Shown here: positions 9,644 through 18,002 of the stretch, piece by piece
Position numbering within the stretch: the first letter of the stretch is position 1
How the letters are laid out: every line of letters starts with the position of its first letter
DNA from: Halorussus sp. MSC15.2
GTDB lineage: Archaea; Halobacteriota; Halobacteria; Halobacteriales; Haladaptataceae
Direction of reading: 5' to 3'
Length of the DNA stretch: 64,000 bases
NCBI RefSeq assembly: GCF_010747475.1
Contig: NZ_VSLZ01000001.1
Coordinates: 930,001 to 994,000 of the forward strand
The notes under the pieces: generated by a model
Database searches by the model: none
What the model was told of the DNA's origin: nothing
What the model saw: the letters and a program-made list of their open reading frames with translations, nothing else
Program-made: the position numbers and the translations under genes

Positions 9644-10558
9644 GTGCGCGAACTCTCGCTTGACGACCTGCCGAAGCACTCGCCGTGGCCCGCGCGCCTG
9701 CTCGGACGCGAGGACTGGGACGAGCAAGCCGGGTTCGGCGGCATCGGCGTGTCGGTCTACGACGAGGTGTACGGCAAACTGCTATCGCTCGCCCGCGCGA
9801 ACCCCGAGATGGACTACCGCGCGGTCCAGCGGTCGGCGAACCACCACGCCGAGGAGAGTCCCGTGGCGATTTCGCGGGGCGAGAGCCTCTATCTCGTGGA
9901 CGTGGACGAGAAGCAGGAGCTACAGGACGAGGCGCTGGTAGCCTCGTTCGCGGGGACGCTCTCGGGCGGCGAGACGGTCGTCGCGCTGGGGTGTGGTTGG
10001 GGGTACGAACTCGGCGTCCTCGCCGACGCCTACCCCGACTGCGAGTTCGTCGGCGGCGACCCCGCCGAGAACGGCGTGGCGCTGGCCCGCGAACTGTTCG
10101 CCGACCGCGACCGCATCACGGTCGGCGAGTTCGACTTCCGCGACGACCGATGGGACCTGTTGGAGGACGTGCTGGCAGACGGGAGTGCGGACGACGGTAC
10201 GGGTGCAGACGACGGCAGGAATGCGGAAGGCAGCGAGGGGACGGGCGACGTGGTCCTGTTCACGCAGGGGTCGCTGACCGCGCTTCCGAGCGTCCGCGAC
10301 GTGATATCCGAAACTCTCGCGGACTATCTCGACCGAGTCCGGACCGGTGTCCACCTCGAACACGTCTTCGAACTCCACCCCGAGGACACGCTCCTCGGGC
10401 AACTCCGCCGGAGCTACACCGACCGGCGGGAGTACAACGACGACCTGTTGACCGCGCTCCGCGCAACCGACGGTATCGAAATCGCCAGCGCGACCTACGA
10501 CGTGGTCGGCGGTAACCCGCTCCATCCCCTCTCGGAGATTCGGTGGGAAGCGGTCTGA
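9644..10558 (+). CDS. SAM-dependent methyltransferase-like protein, 304 aa
   Basis: A Rossmann-type SAM motif (VVALGCGWGYELG) lies near residue 115, followed by an acidic strand end (DCEFVGGDP) and a later VVLFTQGSLTALPS strand, so a class I methyltransferase fold is likely. The substrate is unknown. The frame is open from 9515, but the upstream part is basic and overlaps the promoter region, so the GTG at 9644 (MRELSLDDLPKHS) is preferred. A low-complexity Asp/Gly insert occurs at about residues 180-205. It is divergent from the CheY-like gene. Confidence 0.7.
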   Translation: MRELSLDDLPKHSPWPARLLGREDWDEQAGFGGIGVSVYDEVYGKLLSLARANPEMDYRAVQRSANHHAEESPVAISRGESLYLVDVDEKQELQDEALVASFAGTLSGGETVVALGCGWGYELGVLADAYPDCEFVGGDPAENGVALARELFADRDRITVGEFDFRDDRWDLLEDVLADGSADDGTGADDGRNAEGSEGTGDVVLFTQGSLTALPSVRDVISETLADYLDRVRTGVHLEHVFELHPEDTLLGQLRRSYTDRREYNDDLLTALRATDGIEIASATYDVVGGNPLHPLSEIRWEAV

Positions 10559-10603
10559 GACGCGGAAACCGGCCGTCACAGAGAACCAGCGACAGTTCGC
10601 TCG

Positions 10604-12532
10604 TCAGTCGAGGAAGTTCGGTTCGACCGCCTTGCTCTCGACCTCGCCTTCGAGGTGGTCGCGGAACGCCTCGACGCTCACGTCCTTCTCCTCGCGCTCC
10701 TCGCGGTCGCGAACCGAGACGGTCCCGGCCTCCTCCTCGTTGTCGCCGACGACGAGCATGTAGGGCACGTTGTCGTCGTGGGCCTGCTGAATCTTCTTGC
10801 CGACCGTCCACGACCGGTCCTCGATTTCGACCCGGAAGTCGCCGAGGTAGCGGTTCTGGAGCTGTTTGGCGTAACCGATGTTGTCGTCGCTGACGGGCAG
10901 GATGCGGACCTGCTCGGGCGCGAGCCACGTCGGGAAGTTGCCCTTGAAGTGCTCGATGATGACGCCCATGAACCGCTCGAAGGAACCGAGTAGCGCGCGG
11001 TGGACCATCACCGGGCGGTGTTCCTCGTTGTCCTCGCCGACGTAGGTCAGGTCGAGGCGCTCGGGGATGTTGAAGTCGAGTTGGACCGTGCCGATGGTCC
11101 ACTCGCGGCCGATGGCGTCCACGGCGTTGATGCCGATTTTCGGGCCGTAGAAGGCCGCTTCACCGTGTTCGACGTCGTACTCCAGCCCCTCGGATTCGAG
11201 GGCGTCCTTCAGCGCGTCTGTCGCCTCCGACCAGATTTCGTCGCTGCCGACGGCGTTGTCGCCCTTGGTCTCCAGTTTGTACTGGACGTCGAGGTCGAAG
11301 TTGCCGTAGATGTCGTCGATGACGCTCAGCGCCGAGAGGATTTCGCCGCGAATCTGGTCCTTCCGGATGAAGGCGTGACCGTCGTCCTGCGTGAACCCGC
11401 GAACGCGGAGCAGGCCCGAGAGTTCGCCGGACTGCTCGTTGCGGTAGCAGGTGCCGAACTCCGAGAACCGGACCGGCAGGTCCCGATAGGAGTACTGGTG
11501 GTCGTCGAAGATGTGGGCGTGGTTCGCGCAGTTCATCGGCTTCAGGCCGTACTCGGTGTCGTCCTGCTCCCACGCGAACATCTCGCCCTCTTCCTTGAAG
11601 TTGTCGTAGTGACCCGTGGGCTTCCAGAGTTCCGCCTTGTTGAGTTCGGGCGTCCAGACCTCGTCGTAACCCAGTTCGTCGTTCTTGCTCCGGATGTAGT
11701 CCTCCAACTCGCGCCGAATCGTCATCCCGTTGGGGTGGTAGTGGGGCGCGCCCGGCGAGTGGTCGGGGATGGAGAACAGGTCCATCTCGCGGCCGATTTT
11801 CCGGTGGTCGCGCTCCTCGGCCTCCTCTCTGCGCTCGATGAACTCCTCCAACTCGCCCTCGCTCTCGAAGGCGGTACCGTAGACGCGGGTCAGCATCTCG
11901 TTGTCCTCGTCGCCGCGCCAGTACGCGCCGGAGATAGAGAGCAGCGCGAACCCGCCGATTTCGCCGGTGGACTCGACGTGGGGTCCCTTACAGAGGTCCT
12001 CGAACTCGCCCTGCTCGTAGAAGGAAATCGACTCCTCGTCGGCGGCCTCCTCGTCCAGAATCTCGCGCTTGAAGGGGTTCTCCTCGTAGAACTCGAACGC
12101 CTCCTCCCGAGAGCGCTCGAACCGTTCGATTTCGAGGTCTTCCTCGATGATGGCGTAGGCCTCCTCTTCGATGGCCTCGAGGTCCTCCTCGTCGAGTTCG
12201 ACGCCGTAGATGTCGTAGTAGAACCCGTCGTCGGTCCACGGCCCGATGGTCAGTCGGGCCTCGGGGTGGAGGCGCTGGAGCGCCTGCGCGAAGACGTGTG
12301 CCGCCGAGTGGCGGAGCACGTCGAGGTACTCGTCGCTGGAGGGCGTGACTATCTCCAGTCTCGCGCCGTCGGGGAGTTCGCTGGCTTTGTCCACGAGTTC
12401 GCCGTCGATGACGCCCGCGACGGTGTCCCGGCCGAGACCGGGGCCGATTTCGTACGCGGCGTCTTCGACCGTGGCCCCTTCCTCGAGTTCGAGTTCGGAC
12501 CCGTCGGGAAGGACGACCGTAATCTGGCTCAT
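10604..12532 (-). CDS. thrS: Threonyl-tRNA synthetase, bacterial-type with N-terminal editing domain
   Basis: ThrRS charges tRNA-Thr and hydrolyses mischarged Ser-tRNA. The 642-residue product has an N-terminal TGS domain (1-62), an editing domain with the zinc/catalytic set HSAAH (75-79) and CKGPH (181-185), class II catalytic motifs ([18 protein letters not shown], motif 2) and a C-terminal anticodon domain. The editing domain is the bacterial HxxxH type, unlike the DTD-like domain of most other archaea, as is known for haloarchaea. It is convergent with the methyltransferase-like gene and appears monocistronic. Confidence 0.97.
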   Translation of the reverse strand: MSQITVVLPDGSELELEEGATVEDAAYEIGPGLGRDTVAGVIDGELVDKASELPDGARLEIVTPSSDEYLDVLRHSAAHVFAQALQRLHPEARLTIGPWTDDGFYYDIYGVELDEEDLEAIEEEAYAIIEEDLEIERFERSREEAFEFYEENPFKREILDEEAADEESISFYEQGEFEDLCKGPHVESTGEIGGFALLSISGAYWRGDEDNEMLTRVYGTAFESEGELEEFIERREEAEERDHRKIGREMDLFSIPDHSPGAPHYHPNGMTIRRELEDYIRSKNDELGYDEVWTPELNKAELWKPTGHYDNFKEEGEMFAWEQDDTEYGLKPMNCANHAHIFDDHQYSYRDLPVRFSEFGTCYRNEQSGELSGLLRVRGFTQDDGHAFIRKDQIRGEILSALSVIDDIYGNFDLDVQYKLETKGDNAVGSDEIWSEATDALKDALESEGLEYDVEHGEAAFYGPKIGINAVDAIGREWTIGTVQLDFNIPERLDLTYVGEDNEEHRPVMVHRALLGSFERFMGVIIEHFKGNFPTWLAPEQVRILPVSDDNIGYAKQLQNRYLGDFRVEIEDRSWTVGKKIQQAHDDNVPYMLVVGDNEEEAGTVSVRDREEREEKDVSVEAFRDHLEGEVESKAVEPNFLD

Positions 12533-13415
12533 GTTTCGTTTACGGTTCTGGTTACCTGATAACCCTTTCTACACGAGGGTTGTCCTCGCCCAACGCGCGT
12601 CGTGGCACCGACCCATCTATGGCTCACCACCGACCCATCAACGCTTCTCGACCTCCACTGGGATATACTCACTTTCAGTCCTGCTGGTCGCCCGAAACCG
12701 GTGAGAGGGAGTGCGTGCCTGTCGAGAACACTCATATCTCCGGTTCCTTCTGGTACACCGTCGAGTGATTCCGTTCGGGGAAAAAAGTGATGTCACTGCC
12801 ATCACCCCCGGTGTTTTCGTATACCAGAATACGATTTACGAGTTCGTCCAGTATCGAATCCTGACCGCTGTTCGGCGACGGATGCGTCGTAAATTCGGAA
12901 CAAGACCTACGAACTCTACGATGGGAGACCGGAGCGCTGCCGCGAGTACGAGTCGGTGACGTCGCCAAGGGAGGACGAGACGGACCGGAATAGCCGACGA
13001 CCGTCCACCGACGTGACGTCTGACCGTTCGATTTTCGATTCGGGTCTGGGTGCACGTGACGCAGCAAACGCCACGGCCCGGGTCCATCAACATCATCTCC
13101 GCCTTTCGCACGTTCACATGGAATCTGACGGCCGCCGAACCGGGAATTCGACGGTCCGGACGTGCAATCTCCGGTCGTACGCCCGGGTTCGTCCCGTCGA
13201 GACGCCGCTTCGGATGCCTCGAGTTGCGGTCGCTCGTGATAACTACCGACGAACGGCACTCTCGGCAGGACCCCTACAGTGGTCTCTCGGCCAGTGTGTG
13301 TGTGTGTGTCCAGAAGACGCGTTTCCGGGATGGCTCTTTCAGGTGGTGCAACACGCAGAAGTTGCTACGAGGAGCCGTGGGGTGGAGAACCTAAAGTCCG
13401 GACTTGGGCCGGTGC
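12533..13415. other. 883-bp intergenic region without a convincing gene
   Basis: Several open frames cross this stretch on both strands, but none has the acidic bias or a recognisable motif, and composition is mixed. It contains the thrS promoter at its left end and a (GT)8 microsatellite. It may hold decayed gene remnants or untranslated RNA; I see no clear structure. Confidence 0.5.
13294..13309. repeat. (GT)8 dinucleotide microsatellite
   Basis: Eight uninterrupted GT units lie within the long gene-free stretch between thrS and the zinc-ribbon gene. No coding region is affected. Such runs are length-variable and prone to sequencing error. Confidence 0.85.
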
Positions 13416-13583
13416 TCAAGCTTCGGCCGAGTCGATGTCGCCGTCGATGCGGACGAACCGGTAGTCACACTCCGGGCATCCCCACTTGGTCTTCTCGCCG
13501 AGGTGGAGGTGCGTGCTCGCGGTGCGGTAGAACGTCCGCTCGGTGCCACACTGCGGACAGTCGTGGTCGAGTTCCTGAGCCAT
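13416..13583 (-). CDS. Small zinc beta-ribbon protein (DUF7838-like), 55 aa
   Basis: The 55-residue product has two CPxC knuckles, CPQCG at 9-13 and CPECD at 36-40, separated by a strand with FYRTASTHLHLGEKTKWG. This pattern matches a small protein conserved across haloarchaea, for which I recall the label DUF7838. It probably binds one zinc ion as a rubredoxin-like ribbon; its partner (RNA, DNA or protein) is unknown. It is transcribed alone, downstream of the glutamate-cysteine-ligase-like gene and separated from it by a structured 387-bp spacer. Confidence 0.85.
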   Translation of the reverse strand: MAQELDHDCPQCGTERTFYRTASTHLHLGEKTKWGCPECDYRFVRIDGDIDSAEA

Positions 13584-13970
13584 GTTCCAACGTCGAATCC
13601 CGTCGCATTTCAGGATACTGGTTTGGTCGCGCTCGTCTCTCCGTCAACGTCGTGTTGAGCGTAGATGCGTGGGGTCTGCGCGCTCGTCGTCCCCCCACGG
13701 TACGCTCGTCGTCGTGTCTCGGCTCTTCCGAGCGTTCGCCTCGGCCGGTGGTGAAGTAGAGAACGCGCCGACGAAACGGCAATAAATTAAATAACGATAT
13801 ATCAATACTCTTCGTCTGCGATGGTTGGACAGTGTGGGTAAACGACTGGAAAGAGAGGTCCTCCGAGGCGATACGCCTCTCTAAGCAACCGTCGGCGTTG
13901 CCCGACTGTGAAGGCCGTCCGTCCGCGTTCGGTCTCTCGAACGCGGTGACTACGTCACGATTCGGACGGT
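13584..13970 (+). other. Structured intergenic region; candidate non-coding RNA
   Basis: No protein gene is visible. An AT-rich promoter-like run (ataaattaaataacg, near 13783-13797) is followed by four hairpins: gaggcg/cgcctc (13865-13879), gtcgg/ccgac (13891-13906), a perfect 9-bp ccgcgttcg/cgaacgcgg stem with a 6-nt loop (13923-13946), and gtgac/gtcac (13946-13958). A longer agagagg/cctctct pairing can enclose the first. The density exceeds what one terminator needs. A rightward RNA from about 13815 to 13960 would explain it; alternatively these are terminators for the leftward gene ending at 13971. Confidence 0.35.
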
Positions 13971-15485
13971 TCAGTCGTTCAGCCACTCGTGGAAGGTCCC
14001 GTCCACGAGGGTCTCGGACTGCCGTTCGACGTAGGCCGCCTGCATCCCCCGGACCGCCGATACGAGCGATTCGCCGTCTTCGACGCGTCGGCGGACTTCC
14101 CGACGTTTCCACTCGGCCGGGGTGACGCCCTCGGTGAGGCGGACGCGAAGCAGGTCGAGGTACTCGTCGGCCTCGGACGCCGAGAGACCGCGTAGCGAGA
14201 GACCGTCGCGAGCACACTCCAACAGTTCGGCGAGAATCGTCTCGGTGTCGGTGACGTCCTCGCCGTTCGAAGTTATCCACCGGAGGTCGGCGTCGAGACC
14301 GTCCCGCATCGCGGCGTCGAAGTTCTCGCGGGCGACCTCCCAATCGAGGGCCAGTACCGGGTGTTCGCGCCGCGGGAGACTCTCCATGAGTCCGGCGAAC
14401 GCCGCGACGAACGCGAGACTGTCGCGAATCGTCGGTTGGGCCGGGAGCGCTCGGAACTCGATGCGGGCGTTGGCGGCCGACCGAGTCGCGCCGTCGAACA
14501 CGGGTCGTACCCACCGCCAGAAACTCCCGTGTTTGTGCTCGAAGTGGCGGAACGTGTCGTCGAACCGTCCCTCGGATTCGACCCGCATCGGCACCAGCGT
14601 CGGGTCGGTCGCGATGCGGTCGATGGCCTGCTCGACGGTCGTCACGTCCGCCGGGAATCGAACCTTGTCCCGGCGTTCCTCGGGGTTGAACACGCCCTCG
14701 AAGACCGGGATTCGATTCTCCATCCACTGGTCGTCGAGGACTGCGTAGGCGTCGTCGGTGTCGTACAGTTCCGGCGGGAAGAACGGCGAGTTGACCCCGA
14801 GCACGAGCAGCGGCCCGGCGACCCGGAGCGCGTACCGGAAGCGCTCGGGCAGGTCGGGAGCATGGGGCACCTGATAGTGCGGTTGGATGGAGGTGGTCAG
14901 ACTCTCGGGCATCACCACGTCCGCCGAGAGTTCGACGTGGGGCGTCTCGATTCGCCGCTTCGGCGAGTAGGTGTCGGCGTTCGCCATCGCCTGATACCGC
15001 GTATCGTCGGCCATGTTCGTCGTGATGCGCGTTCCATCGCGGACGACGCTGTCGGTCAGATACGTCTCGGCCGACTCGCCCGCGGGCGGAACGGTCCAGA
15101 GACCGTCGCTCACCAGCCTTATCTCCTCGGTCCGCGCTCTCGTCTGGGCGGCTTCGAGTCGGGACTGCGCCTCGGTCTGCTGGGCGCGCAGGCCGAACGC
15201 GTTGAACGGCTGGGGGTTCGTGTGGAACTCGGCGTTGTGCAGGCCCAGTTCACCCTCGAAGTTGACGAGTTCCAGCAGCGGACGCGGCATCCGTTCGAGG
15301 GTGGCGTCGTTCTCCGCGACCCCGTACAGTTCGTATTCGAGACCGACGATGGCCTGCGGGTTGTCGAACGTGCCGTCGCGGAGTTCCTCCTTGAGTCGCT
15401 CGGCCTCGCGTTCGACCGTGGCCGCGAAGTCGTCCTCCGAGACTGTCAGTGCCTCCTGCACCGAATCGACCAATTCGGCGCTCAT
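13971..15485 (-). CDS. Glutamate-cysteine ligase-like (GCS2-fold) haloarchaeal protein, 504 aa
   Basis: The region around residues 45-55 (AIVGLEYELYG) resembles the substrate/metal-binding strand of GCS2-type glutamate-cysteine ligases, with Glu50 and Glu52 as candidate ligands. Other supporting stretches are ELGLHNAEFHTNPQPF (about residue 80), SIQPHYQVPHAPDLP (about 215) and RSAANARIEFRALPAQPT (about 335). Haloarchaea use gamma-glutamylcysteine as their major low-molecular-weight thiol, so this chemistry fits. At 504 aa it is longer than typical YbdK-type enzymes, so it may be a paralogue with another substrate. It is divergent from the glutaredoxin gene 150 bp away. Confidence 0.55.
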   Translation of the reverse strand: MSAELVDSVQEALTVSEDDFAATVEREAERLKEELRDGTFDNPQAIVGLEYELYGVAENDATLERMPRPLLELVNFEGELGLHNAEFHTNPQPFNAFGLRAQQTEAQSRLEAAQTRARTEEIRLVSDGLWTVPPAGESAETYLTDSVVRDGTRITTNMADDTRYQAMANADTYSPKRRIETPHVELSADVVMPESLTTSIQPHYQVPHAPDLPERFRYALRVAGPLLVLGVNSPFFPPELYDTDDAYAVLDDQWMENRIPVFEGVFNPEERRDKVRFPADVTTVEQAIDRIATDPTLVPMRVESEGRFDDTFRHFEHKHGSFWRWVRPVFDGATRSAANARIEFRALPAQPTIRDSLAFVAAFAGLMESLPRREHPVLALDWEVARENFDAAMRDGLDADLRWITSNGEDVTDTETILAELLECARDGLSLRGLSASEADEYLDLLRVRLTEGVTPAEWKRREVRRRVEDGESLVSAVRGMQAAYVERQSETLVDGTFHEWLND

Positions 15486-15635
15486 GTGCGGGCGTTCAAT
15501 CTCTTCCGACGTGAATCTAATCCCGGAATCGAAGTCCGTCCGGAGTCCGCGCCGTCAACCGTTCGGAGTCCGTGGTATCAACAGTCCGGAATTCGCGGCA
15601 TCAACTACTTGCCCGGCGAGGACGAACTGTCGCGC

Positions 15636-15875
15636 ATGTCAGTGATACTCTACGCGCTCGACGGTTGTCCGTACTGCGAAACGGTCCACGACGCGCTCGA
15701 CGACAACGATATCGAGTACGAGACGCGATGGGTCGAGGCGCTCCACTCCGAACGCGACGAGGTGAAACGGGTCAGCGGCCAGCGCGGCGTCCCGGTTCTG
15801 ATAGACGAAGACGCCGGCGTGACGATGGCCGAGAGCGAGCAAATCGTGGAATACGTCGAAACCTCGCTGGCCTGA
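15636..15875 (+). CDS. Glutaredoxin-family thiol-disulfide oxidoreductase, 79 aa
   Basis: This compact thioredoxin-fold protein has the CPYC active site at residues 11-14, the cis-proline segment GVPVLID with Pro53 and a C-terminal ESEQIVEYVE helix, at typical glutaredoxin length. In haloarchaea the likely thiol partner is gamma-glutamylcysteine rather than glutathione. The ATG at 15636 is chosen because the long upstream extension of the frame is antisense to the ligase-like gene. The divergent ligase-like neighbour makes a shared thiol-redox role plausible. Confidence 0.9.
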   Translation: MSVILYALDGCPYCETVHDALDDNDIEYETRWVEALHSERDEVKRVSGQRGVPVLIDEDAGVTMAESEQIVEYVETSLA

Positions 15876-15934
15876 CCGCCGACGAACCGTAGTTCGGGAC
15901 GGGAGTTAAGTGCGGTCGGTCGGTAGTCGGAGGC

Positions 15935-16468
15935 ATGAAGATTTACACCGGACGCGGCGACGAGGGCCAGACCGACCTCCGAGACATGTCGCGAGTCTCG
16001 AAGGCCAGTCCCCGAATCGAGGCCTACGGCACGGTAGACGAGGTGAACGCGCTCGTCGGGCGGGTTCGACCCACGGGACACGACGACGTGGACGACCAGT
16101 TACGGGAGATTCAGAACCACCTCCACGTCGTACAGGCGGACTTCGCCAATCCCGACCCCGACGAGGACGACCCGCGCGTCCGCGAGGAACACGTCGAGCA
16201 ACTGGAGAGGTGGATAGACGGCTACGACGACGAACTCGACCCTCTCGAATCGTTCATCCTCCCCGGCGGCGGCGACGCGGGCGCACGACTCCACCACGCC
16301 CGGACGGTCTGTCGCCGCGCGGAGCGCCGCGCCGTGGCGCTCGAAGCGGAAGAGGACGTCAACGACGCCGCGGTGACGTACCTGAACCGACTCTCGGACG
16401 CCCTGTTCGTCCTCGGACGGGTCGTCAACCAGCGCGAGGACGTGCCCGAAGAGTCGCCGACGTACTGA
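15935..16468 (+). CDS. pduO: Cob(I)yrinic acid a,c-diamide adenosyltransferase, PduO type
   Basis: The enzyme adenosylates cob(I)alamin or its precursor using ATP. The 177-residue product has the N-terminal nucleotide loop KIYTGRGDEGQTDL, the IEAYGTVDEVNALVG helix, and LPGGGDAGARLHHARTVCRRAERR, typical of the PduO/EutT five-helix bundle. The ATG at 15935 sits about 30 bp after a gttaag box. The stop codon lies inside the first unit of a 24-bp tandem repeat. No other cobalamin genes are in the window, so it probably serves salvage or a dispersed pathway. Confidence 0.93.
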   Translation: MKIYTGRGDEGQTDLRDMSRVSKASPRIEAYGTVDEVNALVGRVRPTGHDDVDDQLREIQNHLHVVQADFANPDPDEDDPRVREEHVEQLERWIDGYDDELDPLESFILPGGGDAGARLHHARTVCRRAERRAVALEAEEDVNDAAVTYLNRLSDALFVLGRVVNQREDVPEESPTY

Positions 16469-16551
16469 CCTCGATTATCGCCGACGTACCCGCCTCGATT
16501 ATCGCCGACGTACCCGCCTCGATTATCGCCGACGTACTGACCTCGATTCTC
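16456..16551. repeat. Four tandem 24-bp units spanning the pduO stop codon
   Basis: The units start at 16456, 16480, 16504 and 16528, each beginning gccgacgtac. Units 1 and 4 continue tgacc while units 2 and 3 continue ccgcc, so the pduO stop exists in units 1 and 4 only. The unit length is a multiple of three. This is best read as duplication of the 3' end of pduO, with loss of the stop in the middle copies. Confidence 0.9.
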
Positions 16552-16612
16552 CGATGGAGTAATGCAGAGACCGACACGTTAATTCAGTCTCGGCCGCATG
16601 TAACGTGTAAGC

Positions 16613-17164
16613 ATGCGGATACGCGAGTGGCAGGACATCGTCGAGGACGTGGTCGAGAAAGACGTTGACCCCGACGACTGGCGGGCGGTCGGCGGTAAGC
16701 GGGCCGGCGGCGTCGGCGAGGACCTCTACCTCGGCCACCCGCGCGGGGGCGTTTACCACCTGAAGACCTACGCCAAGAACCCCTACGAGGTCCGCGGCGT
16801 CGGCGCGCGGGTCGCGCGCAAACTCGACGACGAAATCGGGTCGTTCCTCCCCGAGCAGGAGACGGAGGGCCGCTTCGCGGTCCAGAACCCGCCCGAGAGC
16901 GAGGACGACGCCGAGGAGAAGGCCCGCCACCTCGAAGCGGTCGTCGAGGCCCACGCCGAGGCACCGACCACGCCCAACGACTTCTTCGACGACGTGATGG
17001 ACGCGCTGGACAGTCCGGCGTTCGGTCCCATCGACTTCGACAGGTACGACCGTCCGGACTCCACCGAGGAACTCGCCGAGCGGTTCGAAGAGGCCGAGGA
17101 GTTGCTGAACGAGGAACTGGAGGACCTCGTCGAGGAGGACGACGTGGGTCGCGGGTTCCAGTAG
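16613..17164 (+). CDS. Conserved haloarchaeal hypothetical protein, 183 aa
   Basis: The product is acidic and soluble. It has an N-terminal domain (REWQDIVEDVVEK, GEDLYLGHPRGGVYHLKTYAKNP, GVGARVARKLDDEI) and a helical glutamate-rich C-terminus (about 145-180), possibly a coiled coil. Sequence and codon use look native. A cgttaatt box about 35 bp before the ATG at 16613 fits a short-leader transcript. I recognise the pattern from haloarchaeal genomes but know no function. Confidence 0.75.
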   Translation: MRIREWQDIVEDVVEKDVDPDDWRAVGGKRAGGVGEDLYLGHPRGGVYHLKTYAKNPYEVRGVGARVARKLDDEIGSFLPEQETEGRFAVQNPPESEDDAEEKARHLEAVVEAHAEAPTTPNDFFDDVMDALDSPAFGPIDFDRYDRPDSTEELAERFEEAEELLNEELEDLVEEDDVGRGFQ

Positions 17165-17292
17165 AACGCTCTGTTCGACTTCGGGTCCGGTGTACTCGTG
17201 GATACGGGTCCGGGATTGTGAGTTCGGGGCTGTAGTCCGGTATTCGGTGCGGGACGAGTAGTCTTAAACGAGTTGACGGACACTACTTCCCC

Positions 17293-17679
17293 ATGAACCC
17301 GACCGAGACCGTCGAGGACTACTACGCGGCGCTCCGCCGTGGCGACCCTCTCGCACCATTCTTCGCAGAGTGTGCGGACGCGGTGAAGTTCGGCGTGAGC
17401 GAGCGATTAGAGGGGTACGACGCCATCGCGGAGGGACTGGCCGAACAGACCCGGACGACGAAGGACTGGAGCGTCGAGAGCAGACGATTGCGGGTTAGCA
17501 CCAGCGACTCCGTCGCGTGGTTCACGGACGACGTCGGACTCGCGTGGACCGATTCGGCGGAGACCCGACAGTCGTTCGACACGCGGTGGAGCGGCGTTCT
17601 CGAAAGCCAGTCAGACGAGGGTGAGGAAGCGCGCTGGCGATTCGTCCAGATGCACGTCAGCGCCCCGCACGAGATTTGA
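17293..17679 (+). CDS. SnoaL/NTF2-like protein, 128 aa
   Basis: The protein has the NTF2-fold pattern: an N-terminal helix TETVEDYYAALRRGD, a helix-loop with SERLEGYDAIAEGLAEQ, then strands SVAWFTDDVGLAW and RWRFVQMHVS. Length is normal for SnoaL-like proteins, which act as small enzymes or ligand binders; the substrate cannot be told. A cttaaac box lies about 28 bp upstream. The stop codon is 2 bp before the start of the next small membrane protein, so the two are probably co-transcribed. Confidence 0.75.
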   Translation: MNPTETVEDYYAALRRGDPLAPFFAECADAVKFGVSERLEGYDAIAEGLAEQTRTTKDWSVESRRLRVSTSDSVAWFTDDVGLAWTDSAETRQSFDTRWSGVLESQSDEGEEARWRFVQMHVSAPHEI

Positions 17680-17681
17680 CG

Positions 17682-17879
17682 ATGGTCAGTCCGACATCCG
17701 AAGAGGAGAAGCGCGAGGCGATGGCCCGGCTCAAGGCCACCATCGTCGTACTGGTGGGGGCCTCAGCGGGTCTCATCACGCTATCGGGCGGCGGGTCGCT
17801 GGTACAGATAGGGGTCGCAGTCGTCGTGGGTTCGGTGGTCGGGACGGCCCTGCTCGCGTACGTCCTTCGTATTCTGTAG
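17682..17879 (+). CDS. Small two-helix membrane protein, 65 aa
   Basis: A charged N-terminus (SPTSEEEKREAMARLKA) is followed by two hydrophobic helices at about residues 20-38 and 42-62 joined by a glycine-rich turn. The ATG at 17682 follows the SnoaL-like stop by 2 bp; a TTG at 17676 would overlap that stop. It may be co-transcribed with the SnoaL-like gene. Function unknown. Confidence 0.7.
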   Translation: MVSPTSEEEKREAMARLKATIVVLVGASAGLITLSGGGSLVQIGVAVVVGSVVGTALLAYVLRIL

Positions 17880-18002
17880 TCGCCCGTTCTTGTCGGGGAT
17901 TTTCGCGGTTCGCTCGGGCTTCCCAGAGAATTTCGCGACTCAGTCCGGTTCACTAGCGTCCTTCGGTTTCGTCGGCTCTTTCTCCGGAGTTCCCCGGTTT
18001 CG

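Noticed and set aside
11000-12559. 519-codon frame antisense to thrS
   Set aside because: Shadow of thrS; Val/Leu/Gly-rich product with no family.
12732-13259. 175-codon leftward frame in the gap after thrS
   Set aside because: No acidic bias or motif and competing frames on the other strand; no support for translation.
14361-15635. Long in-frame extension upstream of the glutaredoxin
   Set aside because: Antisense to the ligase-like gene; the glutaredoxin fold starts at 15636.
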